Assembly: GCA_964404765.1 (NCBI GenBank)
Contig: CAYOLL010000008.1
Coordinates: 3,822-67,821, forward strand
DNA: 64,000 nucleotides
DNA from: CAYOLL01 sp964404765 [NCBI: uncultured Gemmatimonadota bacterium]
Lineage (GTDB): Bacteria; 4572-55
Direction: 5' to 3'
A program made the position numbers and the translations under genes. The notes under the pieces were generated by a model. That model ran no database searches, was not told the DNA's origin, and worked only from the letters and a program-made list of their open reading frames with translations. The first letter of the stretch is position 1. Every line of letters begins with the position of its first letter. Of the stretch, positions 48,683-57,431 are shown one piece after another.

Positions 48683-51025
48683 CTAAAACTCATACCCTAT
48701 CGTAAAAAAAACTGCTCGACCCGGCCCGGAAAAGCCTTTATCAGCCCAGGCATTATTGGTCGTTGTCGGGTAGTTATAGTCGGTGTCCAGCAGATTTTCC
48801 AGCTTTATGGCAACATATAGATTTTGGTAGACAATATCGGCCACGCGCACGTTGGCGTTCAGCAAAAAGTAAGCGGCCACGTCCCGGCCGATCCGACCGG
48901 GAGGGTCTGGTTTCGTTTCGGATTGCGGGCGGGGATCCCACTCTGTCACCATTTTACCGGTATAGCGTCCTGTCAACCCGACATTTGTCTTTTTCGTGGC
49001 TTGATAGGCGATTTTCATATAGCCCAAAAATGTCGGAGAATAATTGACATCAACCTGACCGTATCCGGCGGTTTCATCTTTCGAGCTGTTGTAGGTGCCG
49101 CTTAAATCGAGAAGCCAGCTTTTGAAATAGGGCAGCACAATGCCCATTTCCAGGCCGCGGGTGCGAATCCGGCCAAAGTTGCGGCTGACGTAAATCAGGC
49201 TGCCGCCGTCGTTCGTAGAGGCGCGCATGATTAAGTCGGTCAGGTTGTTTTCGTACAGACTGATGTTGATGACGGCTTTGTCCGGAATTGTGGCGATATA
49301 GTTCAGTTCCAGTGTCTGAATGACGGCAGGCTTAAGCTGTTCCTCACTGCCGAACTTATCTGTATTTTGCCCAAAGGACGGGCGTTTCGTAGCTTCGCCA
49401 TACAGCAATTTGAAGGCGTTGTTTTTGTTCAGGCTGTAAATCGCGGCAAAACGGGGAATAAGCTCAAAGTTGTCATGTTCATAAGTGTCTTCCTTTGGTA
49501 AGGTCAAGCTATCTATGCTGCCGGTGGCAAGCATGATCCGGTATTTGGCCAGTCGCTCCAGACGCATGCCTGCCACCAGGGTCAAATTGGATTTGACATG
49601 GAAATTAGCCTGACTGTAAAAAGATTGTGTCTGCACCGTTTCGCCATCGGGAATGCGGATATAACTATTTGTACTGTTTGATCCAAAGTCCGGAATATCG
49701 AACGTGGTATGCAGATCAAAGGCGGTGCGTTGATGCAGACCCAACATCAAATCCAGTTTGGCCGAGGGCGTCAAAAAAGCGCTGAGTTCGAGATCATAGG
49801 CGTTGGAGAAAAAGGTGGAGTAACCGTAGAAATGTCCGTTGGAGACATAATCCTGAAAGGAACGATGGGTAAAATAGCCAATCTTGCCGGTCATTGAAAA
49901 CTTATCGCTAAAGTTCTTGTCATAGCTGACGCCGGCGTTAACACCCACCATGTGGGCCATGTTACCGTCATCTTTGGGGATAGCCTGTATATAATTCGTG
50001 TTATCCAAAAACATTTCTTTGTCCGACTGGGAAAAGTTCATGCTCATGGAAAAGCCACGGTGCTTACCGGAAAAGTTGAAAAACTTGCGGCGGTCTTCCA
50101 AAAAGCCTTTGGTGGACTTGACATCGCCATTATAATTGCTGATCATTTTGGTAAAAGGCTGATTCAGGCCGTTTGTGCTATGCATGGCCCCATTCACCAC
50201 ATAGCTCAGCGTGGTTTGAATGCCGCCCACCCGCGACGCCAGTTTGCTGGTTTGTTCGGAGCCCAGACTGCCGACATTCACGCTCTTTGAATTTTTATCG
50301 TACTGATCCGTAATAATGTTGATCGCCCCAAAAAACGCGCCGCTGCCATAAATCACCGACATCGGGCCGCGCACAACTTCGATCCGATCAATGGCCTCCA
50401 CCGGAATCCCCAGCCGGGTCAGCGGATAAAATCCCCAATAATCCTCTAATTGATTGACCCCATTGATCATAATAATAATGTTGTTGTTCATACCGACAGA
50501 AAAGAACCCGCGCACGCCTAAAATGCCGCCGGCTCCGGTCCAGTTATTATCTTCGAGCATATAAAGCCCGGTTACATTTTCCAGAATTTCTTCCAGCGTC
50601 CGATAGCCGAATTTGGTAATCTCCTGGCGGGTAATGACCACGACACTGGCCGGGATGTCGCTGACTTTTTCGGCCTTCTTACCGGCGGTGGACAATGTCT
50701 GCTCCAGATAGTTGTAAGAGCCTTCGCTTTCCGGCAAAAGCGTTACATCGACAATGTCCTGATCGGTGACGATAGTTTCGCGCGGCAGCATGCCTACAAA
50801 CGAACAAACAAGTATAAATGCGCTGTCCGGGACATCCAGCGTAAACACGCCAAACAAATCCGTAGACGTAACAATGGTGCTCTTTTTGACCTCGACCCTG
50901 ACCCCGGAAATAGCCGCTCCGTCAATGGCATTGGTAACTTTGCCCATTAAAGGTCGGGCTGCAAATGCCGTGGAGCTTATTGCCAACCAGCAGCATGTCA
51001 TCAAAAGAAGGATTTTTTGTACCAT
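48683..51025 (-). CDS. TonB-dependent receptor with CarboxypepD_reg-like domain
   Basis: From the ATG at 51025 (MVQKILLLMTCCWLAISSTA, signal peptide) the protein has 780 residues. The frame is open to 51091, but those codons overlap the upstream TIR gene. Mature residues about 25-100 are a CarboxypepD_reg-like (SusC-type N-terminal) domain (GKVTNAIDGAAISGVRVEVK). The plug follows (TLEEILENVTGLYMLEDNNW, IEVVRGPMSVIYGSGAFFGA), then a beta-barrel ending in AVFFTIGYEF. It should import a TonB-energised ligand across the outer membrane. Its position between the triple-TIR gene (49 bp away) and the NRPS (154 bp) suggests it could take up the NRPS product, for example a metallophore complex. That is inference; no iron-related signature is visible. 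Confidence 0.93.
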   Translation of the reverse strand: MVQKILLLMTCCWLAISSTAFAARPLMGKVTNAIDGAAISGVRVEVKKSTIVTSTDLFGVFTLDVPDSAFILVCSFVGMLPRETIVTDQDIVDVTLLPESEGSYNYLEQTLSTAGKKAEKVSDIPASVVVITRQEITKFGYRTLEEILENVTGLYMLEDNNWTGAGGILGVRGFFSVGMNNNIIIMINGVNQLEDYWGFYPLTRLGIPVEAIDRIEVVRGPMSVIYGSGAFFGAINIITDQYDKNSKSVNVGSLGSEQTSKLASRVGGIQTTLSYVVNGAMHSTNGLNQPFTKMISNYNGDVKSTKGFLEDRRKFFNFSGKHRGFSMSMNFSQSDKEMFLDNTNYIQAIPKDDGNMAHMVGVNAGVSYDKNFSDKFSMTGKIGYFTHRSFQDYVSNGHFYGYSTFFSNAYDLELSAFLTPSAKLDLMLGLHQRTAFDLHTTFDIPDFGSNSTNSYIRIPDGETVQTQSFYSQANFHVKSNLTLVAGMRLERLAKYRIMLATGSIDSLTLPKEDTYEHDNFELIPRFAAIYSLNKNNAFKLLYGEATKRPSFGQNTDKFGSEEQLKPAVIQTLELNYIATIPDKAVINISLYENNLTDLIMRASTNDGGSLIYVSRNFGRIRTRGLEMGIVLPYFKSWLLDLSGTYNSSKDETAGYGQVDVNYSPTFLGYMKIAYQATKKTNVGLTGRYTGKMVTEWDPRPQSETKPDPPGRIGRDVAAYFLLNANVRVADIVYQNLYVAIKLENLLDTDYNYPTTTNNAWADKGFSGPGRAVFFTIGYEF

Positions 51026-51074
51026 AAAGATTGCGCCGATACGAGTAGAGGCACGCCAAATAAAATCCGATGAA

Positions 51075-54000
51075 TTAATCAAAAGAGACACAGTTTTTAT
51101 TCCGGTATATGATAGAGGCCGGAGTATAGAGCCGCATATCGTCCTGGCTCAACTTTTTGTGGGCATGCGGGCAGAGACGTTCCGCCAATTGCAGCATATC
51201 TGTTGCCCAAAAATGAATTTGCTTGTCTTCGCCCACAGTCACCAGCGTCCGATCGTCAGGGCTAAAGTTCAATCCCCATACCCACGGTTTGCTTTCTAAC
51301 AAAAGCGGCTCATTCAAATCTTTTTTGCCGAACAACCGCACCTGGGCGCTGCCATCCAGACTGCTGGACGCCAACTTCGTGCCGGCATGGTTAAACGCCA
51401 GTTGGGTAATCACAAACTTATGTGTGGAAAATGTCGCCATGACGGTCATATCGGCGGTCTTCCAAACTTCGATATAACCTGTAGATGTGCCGATCGCCAG
51501 CAACTCGCCGCTTGGGCTGAAGGCCAGCGCGCTGACTTTACGGCCGAACGGTACTTCCTGATCCAATCGCAATGCGGATTGATCGGCATTCAGTCGATAA
51601 AAATGCAGTTTTTTATTATCAACAGCAACCGCCAGAAAAGGCTCTTTTTCTGTAGACTGCGTTAACGCCGCCGCAGTGAGTTTTTGCTTGCCCAGACCTG
51701 CCAGCAGCGTCAGTTGGCTGTCCTGAAAACGAAACAAAGTAACGCTATCGGCGCAGGCCGCCAGCAAAATGTCACCGGAAAATTGCAACTCAAAAATTTC
51801 CTGATTATAGTCGGCGATCACCTGCGGAATAGCATCTTTTGCTATTGAAAATCCCACCTGAGACAAACTCCCGTCGGCCCCGCCTATAAAAATAGCCTGC
51901 CCGTCGGGGCTAAAAGTGACGTGACGAACGGGCGCGGAAGTCAGAATCTTTTTTTGCAGAGGATTGGCAGTGCCCTGCGTCGTTTGCCAGATCTGCAGAT
52001 AACCGCTATTGTCACCGGCGACAAGCGACTGCTGGAATGGATGAAAATCGACGTCCCGGATGGCCGTCGCATGGCTAAATTTTTGCATTGTTGATTCTTG
52101 ATCGTGGATAGTCAAATTTTGCAACAAGGCCGCATAGATGCTCTGATTCTGGGTCGGTCCATCGTAGTCTTGGTTAAGATAAAATGCATGCAAAGCCAAG
52201 TCTGTGCTGATCTGGGGATCGCCGTCTTTTAAAACTTCCAGCGACTTTTTCGCCAGCGTTTTGGATTCCGCCAGCAGGAACAGCGCCTCGATTTGCTCTT
52301 TGGCGAGCTTGGCTTTCTCCTCGTTTTCCCGGGCAATTTTAGCGTTTTGCTCTGCCAACTGCCGGGCATCCTGCGCCGATTTTTCTGAAGTGCGGGCTTG
52401 TCTTTCCGCAATGCGGGCCTTCTTGGCGTTGTCTTCCGCCCGCAGCGCGTTATCTTTGGCTTCTTTGGCATTTGCATCGGCGGCGGCGGCATTTTGTACC
52501 GCAATCCGCGCATTCGTTTCGGCAATGCCGGCGTTGCGCTGCGCTTCCATGGCGCTTGTTTCAGCCTTGCGAGCGTTAATTTCCGCCACACCCTTTTGAT
52601 TAATCGCTTCCTTACGCTGCGCAAAGGCGTACACGCCAAATATAAAGGCCACTACCGCCAGAACGCTCATGACAATGAGCATTATCTGCTTAAGCTTGGC
52701 CCGGCGCAGTTCCTGCACATATTCCGCATCGATCCCAACCTTGCTGGCCACAATAAAATCAAGCTGCAGATCGGATGGCTGCGGAAACTTATCTTTTTCC
52801 ATCGCCACGCGCAGCCATTCCTGAGCAATCGTAAACTCGCTGCCACGCAGTAAATGGTCATCATCGCAGTTGTGTTTCTCCCATTCGTTGGCTTTTTGCA
52901 GCCATTTCGTATGGTTGGCGACATGATCCCGGTCAACATCCAGACTGCGTAGTAAGTCGCTAAAAGCCGAGTCGTGGTCATTCTGAAAATTGATCACCGG
53001 GACGTTTTGAAAGCCGGCCGGAAAATTTTCGGCCATGATTCCCGGATATTGGGCTACAAGTATGCGCTTATGAAAGCGAGCCGCGGTATCCAATTCACGC
53101 AGGCATTGGTCGGATTGGATCGATTCGGATGTAGCCACAAACAAAAAGTTTTCCGATTGCTCAATACAATGGTCGAGTTCTTCCGAAGTGGCGTTACCGG
53201 AGATGATATCTTGATCCAGCCAGACGACTTTGCCGTGAACATTCAACGCAATGTTCAACCGTTGCACCAGATCTAAATCAATAGGTGAGCAAGCAATAAA
53301 AACGTCGGTTTCCAGATGGGCGGCTTTGGTGCGGCTCTCGGCGATAAGTTCTTCCTGAAGAGCTACCGGGCCGTACAGCTTGCGGCTTTTGCCGATTTTT
53401 AACCAGGCTTCAGCCTTTTCCTGGGGATATCCGCGCAGCAAAAAGCTGGGAATCCGCTGCCGGCTTTCCCATTGCAACGCTCTGATTAAAAGCGTTTTAT
53501 GCAGATAAAAAAACTCTTTGTCGTTAGCGATTTCGGCTATCAGGTCAAGTAACAATCTTTGATATGTATTCTCGTCGTGCGCAGTTAAATCGATCCACTG
53601 CAATGAGCTTATTTCCTTCGGAATCCGCTCGACGTCGGTAGGCTCCACCAGGAGTGGGATAATTCGCTTGTGCATCTGCAAGGCATGATTCATCTCCATC
53701 AAACAATAGGGTGATTTAATGGAATCCGGAGACAGCAGAAATAAAAAGGCATCCGCTCGTTCAATGCCGTGCCTGATAGCTTCTTCGAAGGTCATGCCGG
53801 TTTTAATATCTTTATCGTCCATCCAGACGGTTAATCCGTGCCGCATGAGTGAAAAACGAATCCTATCACGCATGGGGGCGGATTCACGGGCGTAGCACAT
53901 AAAAACATCGGTTGCCCCGCCTTCGGCCAACTTTTTGGACTCGCAGATATATTCGCAATGCAAATCGTTGGGTAAGCACGGCGCAGGCTCATTTTGAAAA

Positions 54001-54968
54001 TCAGTGGTTAGCCAGGTTTCGGCCTCGACCCGTTCCCGCCCGGTCAGCAAATAGATAGAAGCTTTCTGATTTTTTTCCCATTCTAAGGCTCTGCGTAAAA
54101 TGGAAGTATGTCTGTGGACATACTCGAGGTGAGACTGCAGCAGGTTTGTTAAGTGCTTGAACGAATCATCAAAACGATCCACCTTTTCCTGAAAATAAAT
54201 CCAGTTTAGCTTGCCGACAATGGGGTGAGTGCCCGCCATTTCCTCGTCTGTAGGTTTAAGATGCAGCAGCGGAATAATTCGCTTATTCAGACTAACCGCC
54301 AGATGGATTTCCTTCAGGCAGTAAGGCGACCGGACGGCATGGGGCGAGATAACAAAAATAAAATTGTGACTGCGGGAAATACCCTCATTTATCTGTTTTT
54401 GGAAGTCTACGCCAAATGGAATGTCGTTCTGATCAAACCAAACCCGATAGCCCATTTGGCTCAGCCGATTATGCAAGCGAGTCGCAAAATTCTTGCTATG
54501 CTGACGACCATAAGATATAAAAACGTCGTAATAACGAGGGCTGGCGCTTTCACCGGCAGAAATGTTTTGCAGCTTTTTTGTGGTGTTGAGAAATTTTATG
54601 GCATCATCCAGGGTGTGACACCATAATCCACCCTGCGACTCGACCTTTTGACCCAATAATTCAAGGTCTTTTATCTGAGTAGCCGTTAAACGCTGATCCT
54701 GTTCCTCCGGCAAAAAGCAGAACATAGTCCGTTGCGGTCGCTTGTACAGATCGTTGGTAATTTGACTCAGAGCATAAGCGCCGATCATTTTTGGTGTGAA
54801 AACATACAAAAAATAATCGCACATCTTGCGCTCTTCAAAATGCACATCATCCACATCCTCATCGCCATCCTCTATAATCGGCGAATAATAGTCAATCTTT
54901 AAACTGGATGTGACTTGGGTACGCCATTCCGAACCGTTAAATGTGCCGCCCAAATATACTCGTGTCAT
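51075..54968 (-). CDS. NDT-like / triple TIR / TM / coiled-coil / WD40 protein
   Basis: A 1297-residue protein. Residues 1-130 are an NDT-like domain, but the presumed catalytic Glu is Gln69 (ALSQITND). Three TIR domains follow at about 147-260, 354-470 and 554-670. Each keeps the NADase-position Glu in its C-x-x-E motif (Glu220, Glu425, Glu625) and each is followed by the ALEWE...LLxG...AWL linker. One membrane helix (762-783, IMLIVMSVLAVVAFIFGVYA) leads to an Ala-rich coiled coil (785-895) and about seven WD40 repeats (950-1280). The topology separates the TIR side from the WD40 side. WD40 sensors joined to TIR effectors are typical of conflict and defence proteins. The gene follows the stand-alone NDT by 62 bp. 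Confidence 0.9.
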   Translation of the reverse strand: MTRVYLGGTFNGSEWRTQVTSSLKIDYYSPIIEDGDEDVDDVHFEERKMCDYFLYVFTPKMIGAYALSQITNDLYKRPQRTMFCFLPEEQDQRLTATQIKDLELLGQKVESQGGLWCHTLDDAIKFLNTTKKLQNISAGESASPRYYDVFISYGRQHSKNFATRLHNRLSQMGYRVWFDQNDIPFGVDFQKQINEGISRSHNFIFVISPHAVRSPYCLKEIHLAVSLNKRIIPLLHLKPTDEEMAGTHPIVGKLNWIYFQEKVDRFDDSFKHLTNLLQSHLEYVHRHTSILRRALEWEKNQKASIYLLTGRERVEAETWLTTDFQNEPAPCLPNDLHCEYICESKKLAEGGATDVFMCYARESAPMRDRIRFSLMRHGLTVWMDDKDIKTGMTFEEAIRHGIERADAFLFLLSPDSIKSPYCLMEMNHALQMHKRIIPLLVEPTDVERIPKEISSLQWIDLTAHDENTYQRLLLDLIAEIANDKEFFYLHKTLLIRALQWESRQRIPSFLLRGYPQEKAEAWLKIGKSRKLYGPVALQEELIAESRTKAAHLETDVFIACSPIDLDLVQRLNIALNVHGKVVWLDQDIISGNATSEELDHCIEQSENFLFVATSESIQSDQCLRELDTAARFHKRILVAQYPGIMAENFPAGFQNVPVINFQNDHDSAFSDLLRSLDVDRDHVANHTKWLQKANEWEKHNCDDDHLLRGSEFTIAQEWLRVAMEKDKFPQPSDLQLDFIVASKVGIDAEYVQELRRAKLKQIMLIVMSVLAVVAFIFGVYAFAQRKEAINQKGVAEINARKAETSAMEAQRNAGIAETNARIAVQNAAAADANAKEAKDNALRAEDNAKKARIAERQARTSEKSAQDARQLAEQNAKIARENEEKAKLAKEQIEALFLLAESKTLAKKSLEVLKDGDPQISTDLALHAFYLNQDYDGPTQNQSIYAALLQNLTIHDQESTMQKFSHATAIRDVDFHPFQQSLVAGDNSGYLQIWQTTQGTANPLQKKILTSAPVRHVTFSPDGQAIFIGGADGSLSQVGFSIAKDAIPQVIADYNQEIFELQFSGDILLAACADSVTLFRFQDSQLTLLAGLGKQKLTAAALTQSTEKEPFLAVAVDNKKLHFYRLNADQSALRLDQEVPFGRKVSALAFSPSGELLAIGTSTGYIEVWKTADMTVMATFSTHKFVITQLAFNHAGTKLASSSLDGSAQVRLFGKKDLNEPLLLESKPWVWGLNFSPDDRTLVTVGEDKQIHFWATDMLQLAERLCPHAHKKLSQDDMRLYTPASIIYRNKNCVSFD

Positions 54969-55030
54969 AAGGATAAGTGATTCCTGAAAATCAATGTTGC
55001 GGTTAATTCAATCCGAAAGCTTGTCGCTCG

Positions 55031-55438
55031 TTACTGACCGACTGATTGTACCTGTGAATTTAAAAACGTCACCAATTCGTCAAAGGACTTAAACCATTTG
55101 GCGCCATTCGATTCTACCATGCGACCAACGGCATTAAGCGATTTGACCTGGTGCCGATTAAAAGCACAATCGCCATCGCGATCCATAAAATAAAATAATG
55201 TTCGTTCCGGCCGTCGGTTGGAATCATCCACCACCTCGGAAATCAGTAGAAAACCTTTCATACGCGGCGTGATGACATAGAGACAGAACTCACAATTTTC
55301 TCGTTCACGGATAATGTTTTCAAATGCCTCAGCATCCAGATTGGCAATAGCGGGATTGAAATAGGCGATCTTCAGCTTGGGAATAATTTCATCCCGCCAG
55401 GTAGAGCCGTCGGTTGTTCCGCCCAAAAATACTTTCAT
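55031..55438 (-). CDS. stand-alone nucleoside deoxyribosyltransferase-like protein
   Basis: A 135-residue protein made only of the NDT-like domain found at the N-termini of the two TIR proteins: MKVFLGGTTDGSTWRDEIIP, CEFCLYVITPRMKG, then ISEVVDDSNRRPERT with Glu68 at the presumed nucleophile position. NDT-family enzymes cleave or exchange the glycosidic bond of (deoxy)nucleosides; the substrate of this PF15891-like group is not known to me. It is the first gene of the co-directional run, with GAGGA seven bases before the ATG and a promoter-like sequence about 180 bp upstream. Given the Glu-to-Gln change in the triple-TIR protein, it could supply the activity in trans. Confidence 0.85.
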   Translation of the reverse strand: MKVFLGGTTDGSTWRDEIIPKLKIAYFNPAIANLDAEAFENIIRERENCEFCLYVITPRMKGFLLISEVVDDSNRRPERTLFYFMDRDGDCAFNRHQVKSLNAVGRMVESNGAKWFKSFDELVTFLNSQVQSVGQ

Positions 55439-55620
55439 AACAGTGTCCTCAAAGCCTGAAACATGTTGGATCAGAAACGGTGTCCAAGTTTAAAATGCAA
55501 GTCGTAACGGAGATATACAACGGTATCGAATCCGACCCGGGCCATGACTCAACATTATCTGACATAACAAGCCCTTATCAAATGTCTACCCTACAGTACC
55601 TTGCGCAGTCTTGCACGTTT

Positions 55621-55649
55621 ATTATAATGCAAAAATTCCTGTTATTCAA
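55621..55649 (-). promoter_or_regulatory. sigma-70-like promoter for the NDT/TIR/NRPS run
   Basis: On the minus strand TTGAAT (55649-55644), 17-bp spacer, TATAAT (55626-55621). The start codon at 55438 lies about 180 bp downstream, leaving a long leader. It is the best promoter match on the minus strand near this gene run. Confidence 0.55.
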
Positions 55650-55734
55650 CCATAAAATATGAATCAGCGGACAGATAGCGCATATTATTAAGTGACTATA
55701 AAATTACATCCAAAATCTTTACACAAAACGCAAG

Positions 55735-55763
55735 TTGACAGCAGAGCGATTTGTGAATAAATT
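55735..55763 (+). promoter_or_regulatory. possible promoter for XPB-like helicase
   Basis: TTGACA (55735-55740), 17-bp spacer, TAAATT (55758-55763), 125 bp upstream of the helicase ATG. The -10 element is only moderate. Confidence 0.4.
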
Positions 55764-55887
55764 GAGTACAGGACTTGGAAGGTTATTGCGCAAACCGGGC
55801 AGCGTTCGACCCCGGTGGGGTCAAATATTTATAACAAAAGTTACCCTAATTCTTATGCCATTCTGAAATTGTCAGGAGCGCCGCTGC

Positions 55888-57303
55888 ATGCAGCCAATCA
55901 TTCACTTGCATTTTGATAAAGGAACCCTGGTCTTTACAAACATGGGCGACGCAGTGGCCAGGCGTCTTTCCGGGTTAAAATGGGACAAGCGCACCAGTGT
56001 CTACCGTGCCCCGGCCTATCTTTACCGCACTATTGTGCTGACATTGCGGCGCGAGCAAATTCCGTATGAAGATCACGCCCGCGAATTCGCCCCGTTAGAT
56101 TTCCCTCTTAAAGAAACAATTGTCCCGCGTGATTTTCAGCAGGCGGCCATGCAGGCCTGGCTGGAAAACGGCTCATGCGGCGTAATTGTTTTGCCCACCG
56201 GCGCCGGCAAAACGATCCTGGCCGTCATGCTGATCGAAAAAACGAGGCGACCCGTGCTGGTTCATGTTCCTACGATTGATCTGATGCACCAATGGCATGC
56301 TGTTCTTACCCGCTACTTTGACGGCGAAGTTGGCTTATTGGGCGGCGGCTACCATGAGTTTAAACCGCTGACGGTCGCGACCTATGATTCGGCCTTGATT
56401 CATGTGACCAACCGCGGGCATCAGGTGGGTTTTGCAATTTTTGACGAATGCCACCATCTGCCCGGCGAGCAGTTGCAGTATACAGCTATCAGCACACTGG
56501 CCCCGTTCCGACTGGGCTTGACCGCTACACCCGAACGCACGGACGGCAAGGAAGCCCGCTTGTATGACCTCATCGGCCCGCTATGCTATGAAGCGCACAT
56601 CCAGCATTTGGAAGGCAAAACACTGGCGCCATATATCGTCAAAACGTTGCAGGTGGAAATGGACGAGGCCGAGCGAAGAGATTACGAGCATCATCGCCAA
56701 ATTTACACCGGCTTTTTGCGGCGTGAGAGCATCGACATGCGCCAACCACACGGCTGGCAGGCTTTCTTAGGCAAGGCCAGCCGTACCCCGGATGGCCGAC
56801 AAGTGCTCAAATCCTATCGCACCCAAAAGCTGCTGAGCCAGGCCAGCGCCGCCAAGCTGGAACAGCTCTGGACACTGCTGCGCCGTCATGCCGGCGACCG
56901 TATTCTCATCTTTACCCAAGACAACGACATGGCCTACCGGATTGGCCGGCGCTTTATCCTGCCGGTGCTGACCCATCAGACGAAAATCAAGGAGCGTGAG
57001 GCTTTTTTGCAGGCTTTTCGTGATGGAACATATTCGATTCTGGTGACTTCCAAAGTCCTCAACGAAGGCGTAGATGTGCCGGAAGCCAATGTGGCCGTGA
57101 TTGTTTCCGGCAGCGGCAGTGTGCGGGAACATGTCCAGCGCCTGGGCCGTATCTTGCGGGCACAGCCGGGCAAACATGCGGTTTTATATGAACTTATCTC
57201 CAAGGATACCGGCGAGCACTTCGTCAATCAGCGCCGCCGTCAACACGGCGCTTATCAAAAGACGGACTTGCCTTTTGATCCGGAAAAGCGTGCCAATATG
57301 TAA
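55888..57303 (+). CDS. XPB/Ssl2-like superfamily 2 helicase
   Basis: A 471-residue SF2 helicase. The N-terminal region (1-75) resembles the damage-recognition domain of bacterial/archaeal XPB. Motif I is PTGAGKT (103-109), motif II DECHH (186-190), motif III LTATPERTDG, and motif VI QRLGRILRAQPGK. Such enzymes unwind DNA in repair and often pair with the Bax1 nuclease (DUF790). No such gene is next to it. AGGAG lies nine bases before the ATG. It is divergent from the NDT/TIR run across a 450-bp spacer, which may be coincidence. DNA-repair use is the default; a defence role is possible only by neighbourhood. Confidence 0.9.
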   Translation: MQPIIHLHFDKGTLVFTNMGDAVARRLSGLKWDKRTSVYRAPAYLYRTIVLTLRREQIPYEDHAREFAPLDFPLKETIVPRDFQQAAMQAWLENGSCGVIVLPTGAGKTILAVMLIEKTRRPVLVHVPTIDLMHQWHAVLTRYFDGEVGLLGGGYHEFKPLTVATYDSALIHVTNRGHQVGFAIFDECHHLPGEQLQYTAISTLAPFRLGLTATPERTDGKEARLYDLIGPLCYEAHIQHLEGKTLAPYIVKTLQVEMDEAERRDYEHHRQIYTGFLRRESIDMRQPHGWQAFLGKASRTPDGRQVLKSYRTQKLLSQASAAKLEQLWTLLRRHAGDRILIFTQDNDMAYRIGRRFILPVLTHQTKIKEREAFLQAFRDGTYSILVTSKVLNEGVDVPEANVAVIVSGSGSVREHVQRLGRILRAQPGKHAVLYELISKDTGEHFVNQRRRQHGAYQKTDLPFDPEKRANM

Positions 57304-57431
57304 CGGAACGTTGATCAAATAGCTTTGAGTTTTGGAATAAATACGCCGCATTGTGTAACTGCAAAAACTGCATCTTTAGGGTTGCAAACCCGAAAATTCA
57401 TTTTTTAGTCTTTACCAAAAGAGAGGCCGAA

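Larger units (their letters stand above)
55439..55887. other. divergent intergenic region with two promoter-like sites
   Basis: About 450 bp between the NDT gene (minus) and the helicase gene (plus). It contains a minus-strand promoter-like pair (55621-55649) and a plus-strand one (55735-55763). A 60-codon frame at 55480 has no supporting features. Confidence 0.6.

Noticed and set aside
48683-51025. Naming the TonB receptor as a siderophore receptor
   Set aside because: The barrel sequence does not reveal the ligand; the NRPS neighbour only makes this a hypothesis.
55480-55662. 60-codon frame between the NDT and helicase genes
   Set aside because: No ribosome-binding site, no recognisable motif, and it overlaps the promoter-like sequence of the NDT gene.
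55888-57303. Treating the XPB-like helicase as a component of the TIR system
   Set aside because: It is divergent, separated by 450 bp, and belongs to a common DNA-repair family; no sequence evidence links it.
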